Assembly: GCF_021729145.1 (NCBI RefSeq)
Contig: NZ_JAJSLW010000002.1
Coordinates: 248,001-312,000 of the forward strand
Origin: Membranihabitans maritimus
GTDB lineage: Bacteria; Bacteroidota; Bacteroidia; Chitinophagales; Saprospiraceae
DNA: 64,000 nucleotides
Direction of reading: 5' to 3'
Part shown: positions 53,757-62,390 of the stretch, piece by piece
How the letters are laid out: each line of letters opens with the position of its first letter
Position numbering within the stretch: position 1 is the stretch's first letter
Notes under the pieces: generated by a model
What the model was told of the DNA's origin: nothing
What the model saw: the letters and a program-made list of their open reading frames with translations, nothing else
The model's database searches: none
Position numbers and translations under genes: made by a program

Positions 53757-55502
53757 ATGGTTAGTCGGTTTAAATTATACACAACTACAATAGGGGTAGC
53801 AGTTGTTGCCCTGTTGATTATATTTTTTTGGATTGAGTTTAAGTCTCAAGAGAAAACAAAGGAAACGGTATATTTATCTGATCCTGAAGTTCTAATAAAA
53901 GGGGAGAAACTTTTCGAGGACAATTGTTCCTCGTGTCATAATTTCTCCCATAATAGTATTGGTCCTGGGTTACAGAATACTACCAATCGATTGCCAAAAA
54001 AGTGGCTTAAAAGTTTTATTCGGAATGCTCCCGAAATGATATCTAAAAAAGATGCCAGGTCAATGAAATTGTATGAGCAATTTAAGCAGGTAATGCCACC
54101 GTTTACCAACCTAACCTCAAAAGAGGTGGATGCACTTCTGGCATACATGCACCAAAACCAAAGTAATGAGGAAGGAACACAAGAAACAAATGATTTTTAT
54201 CTGAAGGACCCTGTTCCGGCACGGATCCCTTACACGGGAGGAAAATTGTACTTAACAACACATTCAATTGCCCCGGCCAGCGGAACAAAAGCTCCTATGG
54301 CAAGAATCAATAATATGCGGACTTTGGATGGAATGCAAGAAAGGATGTTTGTCATTGACTTACAGGGAATCCTGTACGAGATCCGTGATAAACAATGGAC
54401 CGTTGCAATGGATATTAAAAAACTGCGTTCGGACTTTGTTTCATCTCCGGGATTAGGAACGGGCTTTGGGAGTTTTGCCTTTCATCCTGATTTTGATGAA
54501 AACAGATTATTATACACCACTCATGCTGAAAAATACAAGAATACTCCTGGAGACCTGGGTTTTGAGGACACTATAGAAGTAGGTCTCCAGTGGATTTTGA
54601 CAGAATGGAAAGTAGAAGATCCTTTGGAACTTCCATTTAAGGTTAAAGGCAGGGAGGTGCTTAGGATTGACTTATTAACACCTTTTCACGGTGTTCAGGA
54701 AATTTCCTTTAATCCCTATGCTTTACAAAGTGATGAAGATTACGGTCTTTTATACATCTGTGTAGGTGATGGAGGTGCAGGTGAAAAGGGGTATGATTAC
54801 CTATGTAATAGCCCTAATTACGCTTCGAGCTCTGTTTTAAGGATTGATCCTTTGGGAAGAAATAGTAAGAATGGAGAGTACGGTATTCCTCCTTCCAACC
54901 CATTTGTAAATGATACGAGCTCATATGTGTTGAAGGAAATTTATTGTAGGGGTTTCCGCAATCCCAATCGAATTTCCTGGACACCGAATGGCAAAATGTT
55001 AATAAGTGATATTGGTCAATCAAATATAGAGGAAATAAATATAGGGGAATCGGGAGCAGATTATGGATGGCCTGTAAGAGAAGGAACTTTTATGATAGAT
55101 ACAAAAGGAGATGTAAGCAAAGTTTCAGCACTACCTGATGGTGAACTACCTAGTAAATTTACATATCCGGTTCTGCAATACGATCATGACGAGGGTAGGG
55201 CGATTTCAGGTGGGTTTGTGTACAATGGTTCAGCAATTCCTGAACTTAAAAACAAGTATGTTTTTGCAGACATCACAAATGGACGATTTTTCGTAACAGA
55301 GAATACTCAGATGAATATTGGTGGAATGGCTTCAATTAAGGAATTAGAGATATGGATTGATAATGAAAAAACCACATTTCAGGAGGTAAATGGTCCTGCC
55401 AAACCTGATCCGCGTTTGGGAATAGGGTTAAAGGGAGAATTATATGTTTTTACTAAAGCTGATGGAAAACTTTATAAAGTGGTTGATTACAAACCTGATT
55501 AA
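53757..55502 (+). CDS. Cytochrome c - PQQ-dependent glucose/sorbosone dehydrogenase-like protein
   Basis: Protein of 581 residues. An N-terminal helix (~8-26) anchors or exports it. A cytochrome c domain has C57-S-S-C60-H61 with a Met ligand at 113 (VMPPF). A GSDH propeller fills ~155-575, with GFGSFAFHPDF, LLYICVGDGGAG, SSVLRIDPLGRNSKNG, CRGFRNPNRISWTPNGKMLISDIGQSNIEEIN and GADYGWPVREG; these are the PQQ- and calcium-binding blades of soluble quinoprotein sugar dehydrogenases. It oxidises an alcohol or sugar and hands electrons to its own heme. Cytochrome-first order is the reverse of the preceding gene. Seven bases separate the two genes, so they are one operon. Confidence 0.88.
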   Translation: MVSRFKLYTTTIGVAVVALLIIFFWIEFKSQEKTKETVYLSDPEVLIKGEKLFEDNCSSCHNFSHNSIGPGLQNTTNRLPKKWLKSFIRNAPEMISKKDARSMKLYEQFKQVMPPFTNLTSKEVDALLAYMHQNQSNEEGTQETNDFYLKDPVPARIPYTGGKLYLTTHSIAPASGTKAPMARINNMRTLDGMQERMFVIDLQGILYEIRDKQWTVAMDIKKLRSDFVSSPGLGTGFGSFAFHPDFDENRLLYTTHAEKYKNTPGDLGFEDTIEVGLQWILTEWKVEDPLELPFKVKGREVLRIDLLTPFHGVQEISFNPYALQSDEDYGLLYICVGDGGAGEKGYDYLCNSPNYASSSVLRIDPLGRNSKNGEYGIPPSNPFVNDTSSYVLKEIYCRGFRNPNRISWTPNGKMLISDIGQSNIEEINIGESGADYGWPVREGTFMIDTKGDVSKVSALPDGELPSKFTYPVLQYDHDEGRAISGGFVYNGSAIPELKNKYVFADITNGRFFVTENTQMNIGGMASIKELEIWIDNEKTTFQEVNGPAKPDPRLGIGLKGELYVFTKADGKLYKVVDYKPD

Positions 55503-55538
55503 TGATAGATTTTATATTCCAATTTACAAATTTATAAA

Positions 55539-56984
55539 GTGGATAAAATAGTATGTTTATTTATATTAACACAGTTATTTGTATCTCCAAATTCTGCTTT
55601 GAGTTTTGAATCATTTCTGAAAATAGGTAGGTTGCATGTTTGTTATTTTTATACATTTCCTGCAAGCGACATGCAAAAGAATATTGGGCAAATTTCTTTG
55701 TCACCAGTTGAATTTACGGATACCAGCAAGCAAAAAGTTCAAATGATTAATCACAAAGATTCAAAATATAGGAATGATACAATTTCTTCAATTGAATTTT
55801 CAGGATTTTTAAAATACGAAGCTTTTTTTGATTCACGTCAAACGGTAAACGCCCGTGAAGGTTTGGTTGTGTTGTATCCGGCGAATCGTTTATTAGATTT
55901 TAATCAAAAAGATATTAATGCGAATCCAAGTATAAATATGCTTTCAATACATTCCCGGTTAAGGAGTGGTATTAGAGGTCCTGTTATATTGGGAGCTATT
56001 TCAAGCGCGGTAATTGAAGCAGATTTTTACGGAAATGAGAATCAATTTTTCAGTGATCTGAACGGGTTGAGATTATTCAATGCATATGTGAAGTTGAATT
56101 GGAAAACAACGGAATTAATGGCTGGCCAGTATTGGCATCCAATGTCCGTTCCGGGATTTTTTCCAAGAATGATTTCATTTAATGCAGGTGCACCCTTTCA
56201 TCCGGTAGCACGAAACCCTCAAATTCAGGTTTCACAAGAATTAGGAAGCTTTAAATTAATTGGAAGTTTACTATCACAAAGAGATTTTAAAGGAACGGGG
56301 CCTGCAGGTCCGGGCTCACAGTATTTGAGAAACTCTGGTGTGCCCAATATTCATCTACAAGCTCAATATAGCCAGGATTCTTCAAGTCTATCTGCAGGAA
56401 TTGGAGTGAATTATAAAAAGATCGTTCCGGAATTGTATACAGAGAATGGAAGTGGAGACATATTTAAAACAGGTAATGCATTAAACAGTATATCCTGGAC
56501 AGGGTATTTAAATGCTAAAGTATTTAATACATCAGTAAGGCTCCAGGGGGTTTATGCACAAAACGCCTATGATGTACTTTTGATAGGGGGATATGCTGTA
56601 AAAGGAGTCAAGGATTCTGAAACAGGTGAAAGAGCGTTTTCAAATTTAAATACGGCTTCGGTTTGGACGGATATCCAATCTGGCGGGAATGCTAAAATAC
56701 AGATTGGGTTATTTTGCGGTCATACAATGAATTTAGGGACGTTTGAACCCATTGATGGTCCCTTCTATAGCCGTGGAGTGGATATTGGAAGTGCGACAAG
56801 GGTTGCTCCTCGAATAATTTATTCGACGGGACCACTGGGAATTTCATTAGAAGGAGAATATACTTCTGCCAGATTTGGTGATGCCAACGGGGATCAAAAA
56901 GGAAGAGTGACAAATACAAGTCCAGTATCAAATTATAGACTGTTATTTTCAATTAAATATTCATTTGGAAATTTTATCAATTAA
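55539..56984 (+). CDS. Porin-like outer-membrane protein
   Basis: Protein of 481 residues with a GTG start at 55539 (the ATG at 55503 meets a stop). The first ~20 residues are a signal sequence. From about residue 85 the sequence is barrel-like (FSGFLKYEAFFDSRQTVNAREGLVVLYP, ITLRL-type strands, LELMAGQYWHPMSVPGFFPRMISFNAGAPFHPVARNPQIQVSQELG, ending YRLLFSIKYSFGNFIN). The internal TTELMAGQYWHP segment is similar to DcaP-type porins for small carboxylates. It lies between two dehydrogenases and a dehydratase, so it may admit substrate or release product. Family call is tentative. Confidence 0.7.
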   Translation: MDKIVCLFILTQLFVSPNSALSFESFLKIGRLHVCYFYTFPASDMQKNIGQISLSPVEFTDTSKQKVQMINHKDSKYRNDTISSIEFSGFLKYEAFFDSRQTVNAREGLVVLYPANRLLDFNQKDINANPSINMLSIHSRLRSGIRGPVILGAISSAVIEADFYGNENQFFSDLNGLRLFNAYVKLNWKTTELMAGQYWHPMSVPGFFPRMISFNAGAPFHPVARNPQIQVSQELGSFKLIGSLLSQRDFKGTGPAGPGSQYLRNSGVPNIHLQAQYSQDSSSLSAGIGVNYKKIVPELYTENGSGDIFKTGNALNSISWTGYLNAKVFNTSVRLQGVYAQNAYDVLLIGGYAVKGVKDSETGERAFSNLNTASVWTDIQSGGNAKIQIGLFCGHTMNLGTFEPIDGPFYSRGVDIGSATRVAPRIIYSTGPLGISLEGEYTSARFGDANGDQKGRVTNTSPVSNYRLLFSIKYSFGNFIN

Positions 56985-57010
56985 ATTTTAGTCAATTTTT
57001 AAATAGTATT

Positions 57011-57964
57011 ATGATGAAGCGAAGAAATTTTATTAAAAATAGCATGGGTGCAGCAATTGCTGGATCTTCATTGATGAATGGATTTAATATCAATCAAACT
57101 GAAGAAGATTCTCCCATGACACGAAATAAACTAGGCAATATTAATTCACAGCATAACATAGAGATAAACTCCATACAGGATAATGCTAAAAGACCTTCCT
57201 TTTTAAATAAATCTTATCCGATAATAAGTGGTATTTTTGCAGGTCAAACAGTTAAAGAATTAATTGCGGAAGCCAGAAATGCGGAGTTTGAAGGAGCTAA
57301 AGGTATAACAATAGACCTTTTCGATTTAAAACCGGAATTTAGAAACTCTGATTCGCTAGAACGAGTCATCAATTCTGTGAACTTACCATTTATGTTTTAT
57401 TTTTATCGCAACGATAAATGGAAGGATTCAAGTGATGATGACCGTCAGGAATTGTTGTTGACAGCAGCCGGTTCAGGAGCTTCAATGATTGATGTCATGG
57501 GAGACTTGTATGACCCTTCTTCGAGGGAAATTACGTATAACAAAGAGGCAATAGATAAGCAAAAAAGACTTATTGATAAAATTCACGAAAAGGGTGCAGA
57601 TGTGGTTATGTCTTCTCATACTTCAAGTTCCCTGTCGACAGAAGAAGTTGTCGAACATATGCTTGCACTAGAAAAACGAGACCCGGATGTAGTCAAAATT
57701 GTAACAAATACCAATACAGAAGAAGAACTTGCTGAAGCTTTTGCAACAACGATGACACTGAATCGTGAACTAAAGAAACCATTTATTCATCTTTGTGGGG
57801 GAAAATATAGCCGCTTACACCGATTTGTCTGCCCTACGTTAGGAGTTTCAATACTGTTCGCAGTTTCTAACTATTCTGATCGATATGGTTTTGGACAACC
57901 GACTATTAAATCAATGAAGGCAGTTCTGGACAATATTCATTGGAATATTAATAGTGTAAAATAA
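57011..57964 (+). CDS. Tat-exported type I 3-dehydroquinate dehydratase homologue
   Basis: Protein of 317 residues. A twin-arginine signal (KRRNFIKNSMGAAIAGSS) sends it folded to the periplasm, unlike the cytoplasmic AroD. From ~70 on it aligns with type I 3-dehydroquinate dehydratases: strand IFAGQTVKELIAEARNAEFEG; the Schiff-base pair H203 (DVVMSSHTSS) and K229 (DVVKIVTN); R268 (YSRL); and GFGQP near 295, like SAPGQ. The acidic EWR-type site of AroD is replaced by TIDLFDL (residue ~100-106), so the substrate may differ. It starts 26 bases after the porin gene. I infer that it dehydrates the ketone made by the upstream PQQ enzymes, possibly 3-dehydroquinate. Confidence 0.75.
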   Translation: MMKRRNFIKNSMGAAIAGSSLMNGFNINQTEEDSPMTRNKLGNINSQHNIEINSIQDNAKRPSFLNKSYPIISGIFAGQTVKELIAEARNAEFEGAKGITIDLFDLKPEFRNSDSLERVINSVNLPFMFYFYRNDKWKDSSDDDRQELLLTAAGSGASMIDVMGDLYDPSSREITYNKEAIDKQKRLIDKIHEKGADVVMSSHTSSSLSTEEVVEHMLALEKRDPDVVKIVTNTNTEEELAEAFATTMTLNRELKKPFIHLCGGKYSRLHRFVCPTLGVSILFAVSNYSDRYGFGQPTIKSMKAVLDNIHWNINSVK

Positions 57965-58498
57965 ATTCAATAGTGTTGCACTGATTAATGAATGCCCCAT
58001 ATAAATGGATAACTTTTTTTGCTCATTTATTATGTCCCCCATCCACATAGCCATCAATAGAATTAGCTGGAAAGTAAACTATGACATTTTTGATTCTTGG
58101 TTGAGTGAAAAAGATGAAACATAAATTTAAAAGCAAAATACTGTAGTTCGAGCGTATTTCAAAGTTAAATATTCAGGCATAATCTAAACCTACCTTAATA
58201 CTAGAAATAAATAACATTTCGGCTTGAAATAGCTTTTTATATACCCTGAAAATATTATAAGCTAAATATTGATAAGGTTGAAGGAAGCTATGGAAATGAA
58301 AATTATTGTAGCTTTGATGAAGGATTGTAATTGTCATCAAGCCAGCTTATGGGGATTTGGGAAATATTTAAAGATTGTTGCCTGTGCTGACGAGAAGATG
58401 ATGAAGTGAATAATATCGACCTACTTAGAACTTGGTTTGAAATTCAGATAATCAGTGACTACCTTGGATTGAATGACATTTTTTATAACAAAATATAA
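57965..58498. other. Intergenic stretch, no recognised content
   Basis: About 530 bases between the dehydratase gene and the GH29 fusion gene. AT-rich, without a long ORF on either strand that I can support. No hairpin with T-run and no repeat was recognised. Confidence 0.5.
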
Positions 58499-60883
58499 AT
58501 GCTAATAGATAGCAAACTTCACGCAGTTTTATACTTCTCTATAAGAGGATTGACTTGTTTACTTCTCCTGTGCTTCAACACCATTTTACCTGGACAACCC
58601 CTTTGGCAAAATCCAATGGAAAAACAAGGACGATTGGGTTCCCCTTTGGTAGAAACTTCCCCTTTTGTATTTAATGACAAATTATTTCTGCTGGAAAATA
58701 ACCAGCGATTTTGGGACGTACAGGGAGCCAAGCCCGGAGATTTTTTTCGTGAAGATGAAGTCAGGATCAGAGATGTGGAGTCGGGCCAGGTCATTTCTGT
58801 ACCCCTTAAAAATCATGCCTTTGGGACGGTTTTGACCTGGAACAACCGTGTATATATTTTTGCAGGGGATTATGGAGAAGGGAAACCCTGGCGTCATATA
58901 AGTGAGATTTCGATGACTAGTTCCACCGATTTAAAAAATTGGACAAAACCAATAACCATACTAAAGGCAAAGGAGGATGAGTTTTTTTACAACACCGCCG
59001 TGTGTAGAGGGGAAGATCGGTTTGTGTTACTATATGAGACCAATGACGATACATGGAAACCGTTTACATTCCGATATATGGAGTCTACCGATCTGGAAAA
59101 TTGGAAGGAGATTCCGGATGCGATTTATGGAAAGAAGAAATATGTGGGTGGTCCGGCATTGTATTATGAAAATGACTGGTATTATACGCTGTACCTTGAA
59201 TCCCTAGAAAATGGATATGAAACGAGGATTACACGATCCAGGGATTTGATTACATGGGAAGATGCTTCTTCAGACCGCCCGTTTATCACTTTTGATTCTA
59301 CACATAAAGATATTCCATTAATAGATCCTTCGATTTCTGAAAGCAATGCGTCTGATGTAGAACTATGTTATTACAATGGGAAGACTATTATTTACTTTAC
59401 TGGCAGTGATCAGACCACTGCAGGAGATCTACAATGGGCCACCTATGAAGGTACGCCCCGCCAATTGTTCGAACATTTTTTTAAAGAAACGGATGAACAG
59501 ACCAACAAACCTCCCCAGCATCAGGGAGACTGGACTCCGGTCCTCACTTCTCCTGAAGATAGAAGTAAATATAGGAGTATTTCCGCAGTGGATATGAGGG
59601 TGAAGCCTACCCGTCAGCAACTCGCCTATCAGGAAAGGCAATTGGGAGCTTTCATCCACTTTGGACCGGCTACTTACATCGAGTCAGATATGCTTTCCGT
59701 TCCGGATGCTGATTTGTTTAATCCCTCCCGGCTTAATGCTGAACAATGGGTGAAAACGGCTCGTTCGTTTGGAGCAAAACATATTGTCCTGACAGCCAAA
59801 CATCACAACGGGTTTTGCCTATGGCCCACAAAGACGACGGATTATTCAGTAAAAAATTCTCCGTGGAAAAATGGTGATGGGGATGTCGTAGCAGAATTTG
59901 TAGATGCCTGTCGAAAATATGATATGAAGGTAGGATTATATTTATCGGGAGGGGATAAGCATTTTCCTTGTTCCAGCACCCCTGATCCTCAGGGAGAGAG
60001 AAAACTAGTGGGTGACATTGATAAGTATTTCCCGGTGTACCTCGAACAACTCAGAGAACTGTTGACAGCGTATGGAGAAGTATCAATCGTATGGTTGGAT
60101 GGTGCCTATGACCCATTTGGATGGGATGTTATGGACCCTGAAACCTTGGAACCACTGGGAACCGCCTATGGAGATGCTATACGTTCGATGGTTGCCCATT
60201 TACAACCCAATGCCGTAGTAATGGGTGGGACCAAGCCGGATGTCCGGTGGTCAGGGAGTGAACAAGGATGGGCGGCTTATCCTTTGTGGAATACTGTTGA
60301 GCCAGGTAAGGAACTTGATAATTGGGTCGCGCCTAATAATGTCGGATGGATTCCGGCTGAAGCCAACTTGCACACCCGAAAATCCTGGTTCTGGACGCCT
60401 GATTCCGATAAATCACTCAGAAGTATTCCTTTTTTGAAGAAAGTCTATTTCGAAACCATAGGTCGGGGTGCCAACTTGCTTATTAATATGACGCCTGACA
60501 CCAGTGGCTTAATTCCCGAAGCAGAAGTAGATCGATTAACCCAATTCGGAAAAACCTTAAAGCAGACTTTTTCAGCTCCGATAGGTAGTACCCGTTCTGT
60601 AGAGAATTTGTCTGGTGGCGAACTTGTAATAAATATTCCCAGTAAACAACAAGTAAACCTTCTCGTTATTGAAGAGGATATTCGACATGGACAACATGTC
60701 CGGCAATATAAAGTGGATGCTTATACCGATGGAGAATGGACAACTATTGCCGAAGGCCAAAGTATCGGAAGGAAGCGAATTCAAATCTTTGAACCTGTAG
60801 AAACTACAAAGATTCGACTTTTGGTAGAGGGAAAAGAGGATAAAGCTTTTATCCAATCTTTTACGGTTTATCGGGCGGAATAA
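58499..60883 (+). CDS. Five-bladed propeller plus GH29 alpha-L-fucosidase fusion
   Basis: Exported protein of 794 residues (signal GLTCLLLLCFNTILPGQ). Residues ~40-345 form a GH43/GH32-like beta-propeller (ETSPFVFNDKLFLLENNQRFWDV, FYNTAVCRGEDRFVLLYETND, DPSISESNASDVELCYYNGKTIIYFTGS). Residues ~370-690 are a GH29-type TIM barrel (QLGAFIHFGPATYIESDML, KHIVLTAKHHNGFCLWPTKTTDYSVKNSPW, VSIVWLDGAYDPFGW with probable nucleophile D534). The last ~100 residues resemble an F5/8-type carbohydrate-binding domain. A propeller-GH29 fusion is uncommon and may act on branched fucosylated glycans. The start ATG at 58499 fits the signal. Monocistronic, but near the PQQ locus and two hydrolase genes. Confidence 0.87.
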   Translation: MLIDSKLHAVLYFSIRGLTCLLLLCFNTILPGQPLWQNPMEKQGRLGSPLVETSPFVFNDKLFLLENNQRFWDVQGAKPGDFFREDEVRIRDVESGQVISVPLKNHAFGTVLTWNNRVYIFAGDYGEGKPWRHISEISMTSSTDLKNWTKPITILKAKEDEFFYNTAVCRGEDRFVLLYETNDDTWKPFTFRYMESTDLENWKEIPDAIYGKKKYVGGPALYYENDWYYTLYLESLENGYETRITRSRDLITWEDASSDRPFITFDSTHKDIPLIDPSISESNASDVELCYYNGKTIIYFTGSDQTTAGDLQWATYEGTPRQLFEHFFKETDEQTNKPPQHQGDWTPVLTSPEDRSKYRSISAVDMRVKPTRQQLAYQERQLGAFIHFGPATYIESDMLSVPDADLFNPSRLNAEQWVKTARSFGAKHIVLTAKHHNGFCLWPTKTTDYSVKNSPWKNGDGDVVAEFVDACRKYDMKVGLYLSGGDKHFPCSSTPDPQGERKLVGDIDKYFPVYLEQLRELLTAYGEVSIVWLDGAYDPFGWDVMDPETLEPLGTAYGDAIRSMVAHLQPNAVVMGGTKPDVRWSGSEQGWAAYPLWNTVEPGKELDNWVAPNNVGWIPAEANLHTRKSWFWTPDSDKSLRSIPFLKKVYFETIGRGANLLINMTPDTSGLIPEAEVDRLTQFGKTLKQTFSAPIGSTRSVENLSGGELVINIPSKQQVNLLVIEEDIRHGQHVRQYKVDAYTDGEWTTIAEGQSIGRKRIQIFEPVETTKIRLLVEGKEDKAFIQSFTVYRAE

Positions 60884-61023
60884 ATGTTGTAACTTGTTTC
60901 TTGTCCAAAGTTGAGACGTCGTTGATTAAGTTGTGTGGTATTGTATAGAAGGTATTGTTCACTGAAAGGATACCAGGATCTATATTTCTCCGGTTTGGTA
61001 TAGGTTGTAATTTCTTTTTAATC

Positions 61024-61051
61024 TTGACACGGTTTAATTTCATTATATTTA
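61024..61051 (+). promoter_or_regulatory. Candidate promoter of the M20 amidohydrolase gene
   Basis: TTG (61024-61026) then 17 bases then TATATTTA (61044-61051), close to the Bacteroidota TTG-N17-23-TAnnTTTG pattern. The start codon is at 61068, so the leader would be about 10 bases. Confidence 0.4.
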
Positions 61052-61067
61052 ACAAAATTATTGAGGT

Positions 61068-62378
61068 ATGAATTATATACAAAAGTGGAGGTTTGCGCTT
61101 ATTGCCTTTTGTCTCCCACTAGTATTGTGGGCCCAAAAGTTTGAAGTTTCGGATGATTATTTGGATGAGATTTATCCTTCGTTAGAGGAATTATATATCC
61201 ATTTCCACCAGAATCCCGAATTGTCAATGCAGGAGGAGGAGACTTCAACATTGATGACCCAAAATCTCCGGGACCTTGGATTTGAAATTATTACTGACCT
61301 GGGGGCCACCAACCGGGCAGGAATTTTCAGAAATGGTGAGGGGCCGGTTGTATTAATCCGTGCAGATATGGATGCATTACCGGTCAGGGAACAAACCGGA
61401 CTTCCCTATGCAAGTGAAGCAAGAGGGGTGAATGCGGAAGGAGATTCTACGGCCATTATGCATGCTTGTGGCCACGATGTACATATGACGGTTTTTACCG
61501 GGGTAGCGCGTACATTGGTAAGATATAAAGACGAGTGGAGCGGAACATTGGTAATGGTAGCCCAAGCTGCCGAAGAAGCGGGTTTGGGGGCTGACTTGTT
61601 GTTTAAAAACAAGCTATATGACAAAGTACCTAAACCGGATTATGCCTTGGCCCTACATACAAGTTCGTATCACGAAGCGGGAAAAGTAGGGTATAAAAGC
61701 GGACCGGTTTTGGCGAGTGTAGATATGATAGATATTACCGTACACGGTCAGGGGGGACATGGTGCGGCTCCTCATACAACAATTGACCCTATCGTATTAA
61801 GTGCACAGTTGATAGAATCTTTCCAGACCATTGTCAGTCGGGAAAATAATCCATTTGATCCCGCCGTAGTAACAGTAGGATCTATCCATGGCGGAAAAGT
61901 CCACAATGTCATTCCTGATGAAGTGAAATTGCAATTAACCATTCGATCGTATTCTACAGAAGTACGAAATAAGATTATCAGTGCGCTGGAAAGAAAATGC
62001 AATAGCCTGGCAAAGGCCGCGGGTTTGAAAGAGGAACAATATCCTGATATTAAAATCCGTGACCCTTATACACCCACTACGATTAATGACAAAGCACTCA
62101 CGGAAAGACTGGTTGGGGTATTTAAGAATGTATTGGGTGAAGAAAATGTGGTAGAAACACCCGCTTATACATTCGGAGAGGATTTTAGCCGGTTTGGCTT
62201 ACAGGATCATAAGGTCCCGATTTGTTTGTTTTGGTTGGGGGCAGTAGATCCTGAAAAGATGGACGGCAGGGATCTTCCTTCATTGCACTCGCCGTTTTTT
62301 GCGCCATTACCTGAACCTACCTTGAAAACAGGAGTAAAAGCTATGACTTCTGCTGCTTTGGAGTTATTTGAAGAGTAA
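61068..62378 (+). CDS. Exported M20D-family amidohydrolase/peptidase
   Basis: Protein of 436 residues with signal peptide (WRFALIAFCLPLVLWAQ). M20 metallohydrolase motifs are present: RADMDALPV (R-x-D-x-D), MHACGHDVHMT (metal ligands), AQAAEEAGLGA (catalytic Glu pair), DYALALHTSSYHEAG and the dimerisation domain around HGQGGHGAAPHTTIDPI. The C-terminal ligand region is LPSLHSPFFAP. It is of the IAA-amino-acid or N-acyl-amino-acid hydrolase type (M20D), here exported. It probably removes acyl or amino-acid groups from conjugates. The amidohydrolase gene at 62391 begins 12 bases downstream in the same operon. Substrate not readable. Confidence 0.9.
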   Translation: MNYIQKWRFALIAFCLPLVLWAQKFEVSDDYLDEIYPSLEELYIHFHQNPELSMQEEETSTLMTQNLRDLGFEIITDLGATNRAGIFRNGEGPVVLIRADMDALPVREQTGLPYASEARGVNAEGDSTAIMHACGHDVHMTVFTGVARTLVRYKDEWSGTLVMVAQAAEEAGLGADLLFKNKLYDKVPKPDYALALHTSSYHEAGKVGYKSGPVLASVDMIDITVHGQGGHGAAPHTTIDPIVLSAQLIESFQTIVSRENNPFDPAVVTVGSIHGGKVHNVIPDEVKLQLTIRSYSTEVRNKIISALERKCNSLAKAAGLKEEQYPDIKIRDPYTPTTINDKALTERLVGVFKNVLGEENVVETPAYTFGEDFSRFGLQDHKVPICLFWLGAVDPEKMDGRDLPSLHSPFFAPLPEPTLKTGVKAMTSAALELFEE

Positions 62379-62390
62379 AATTATTATGAC

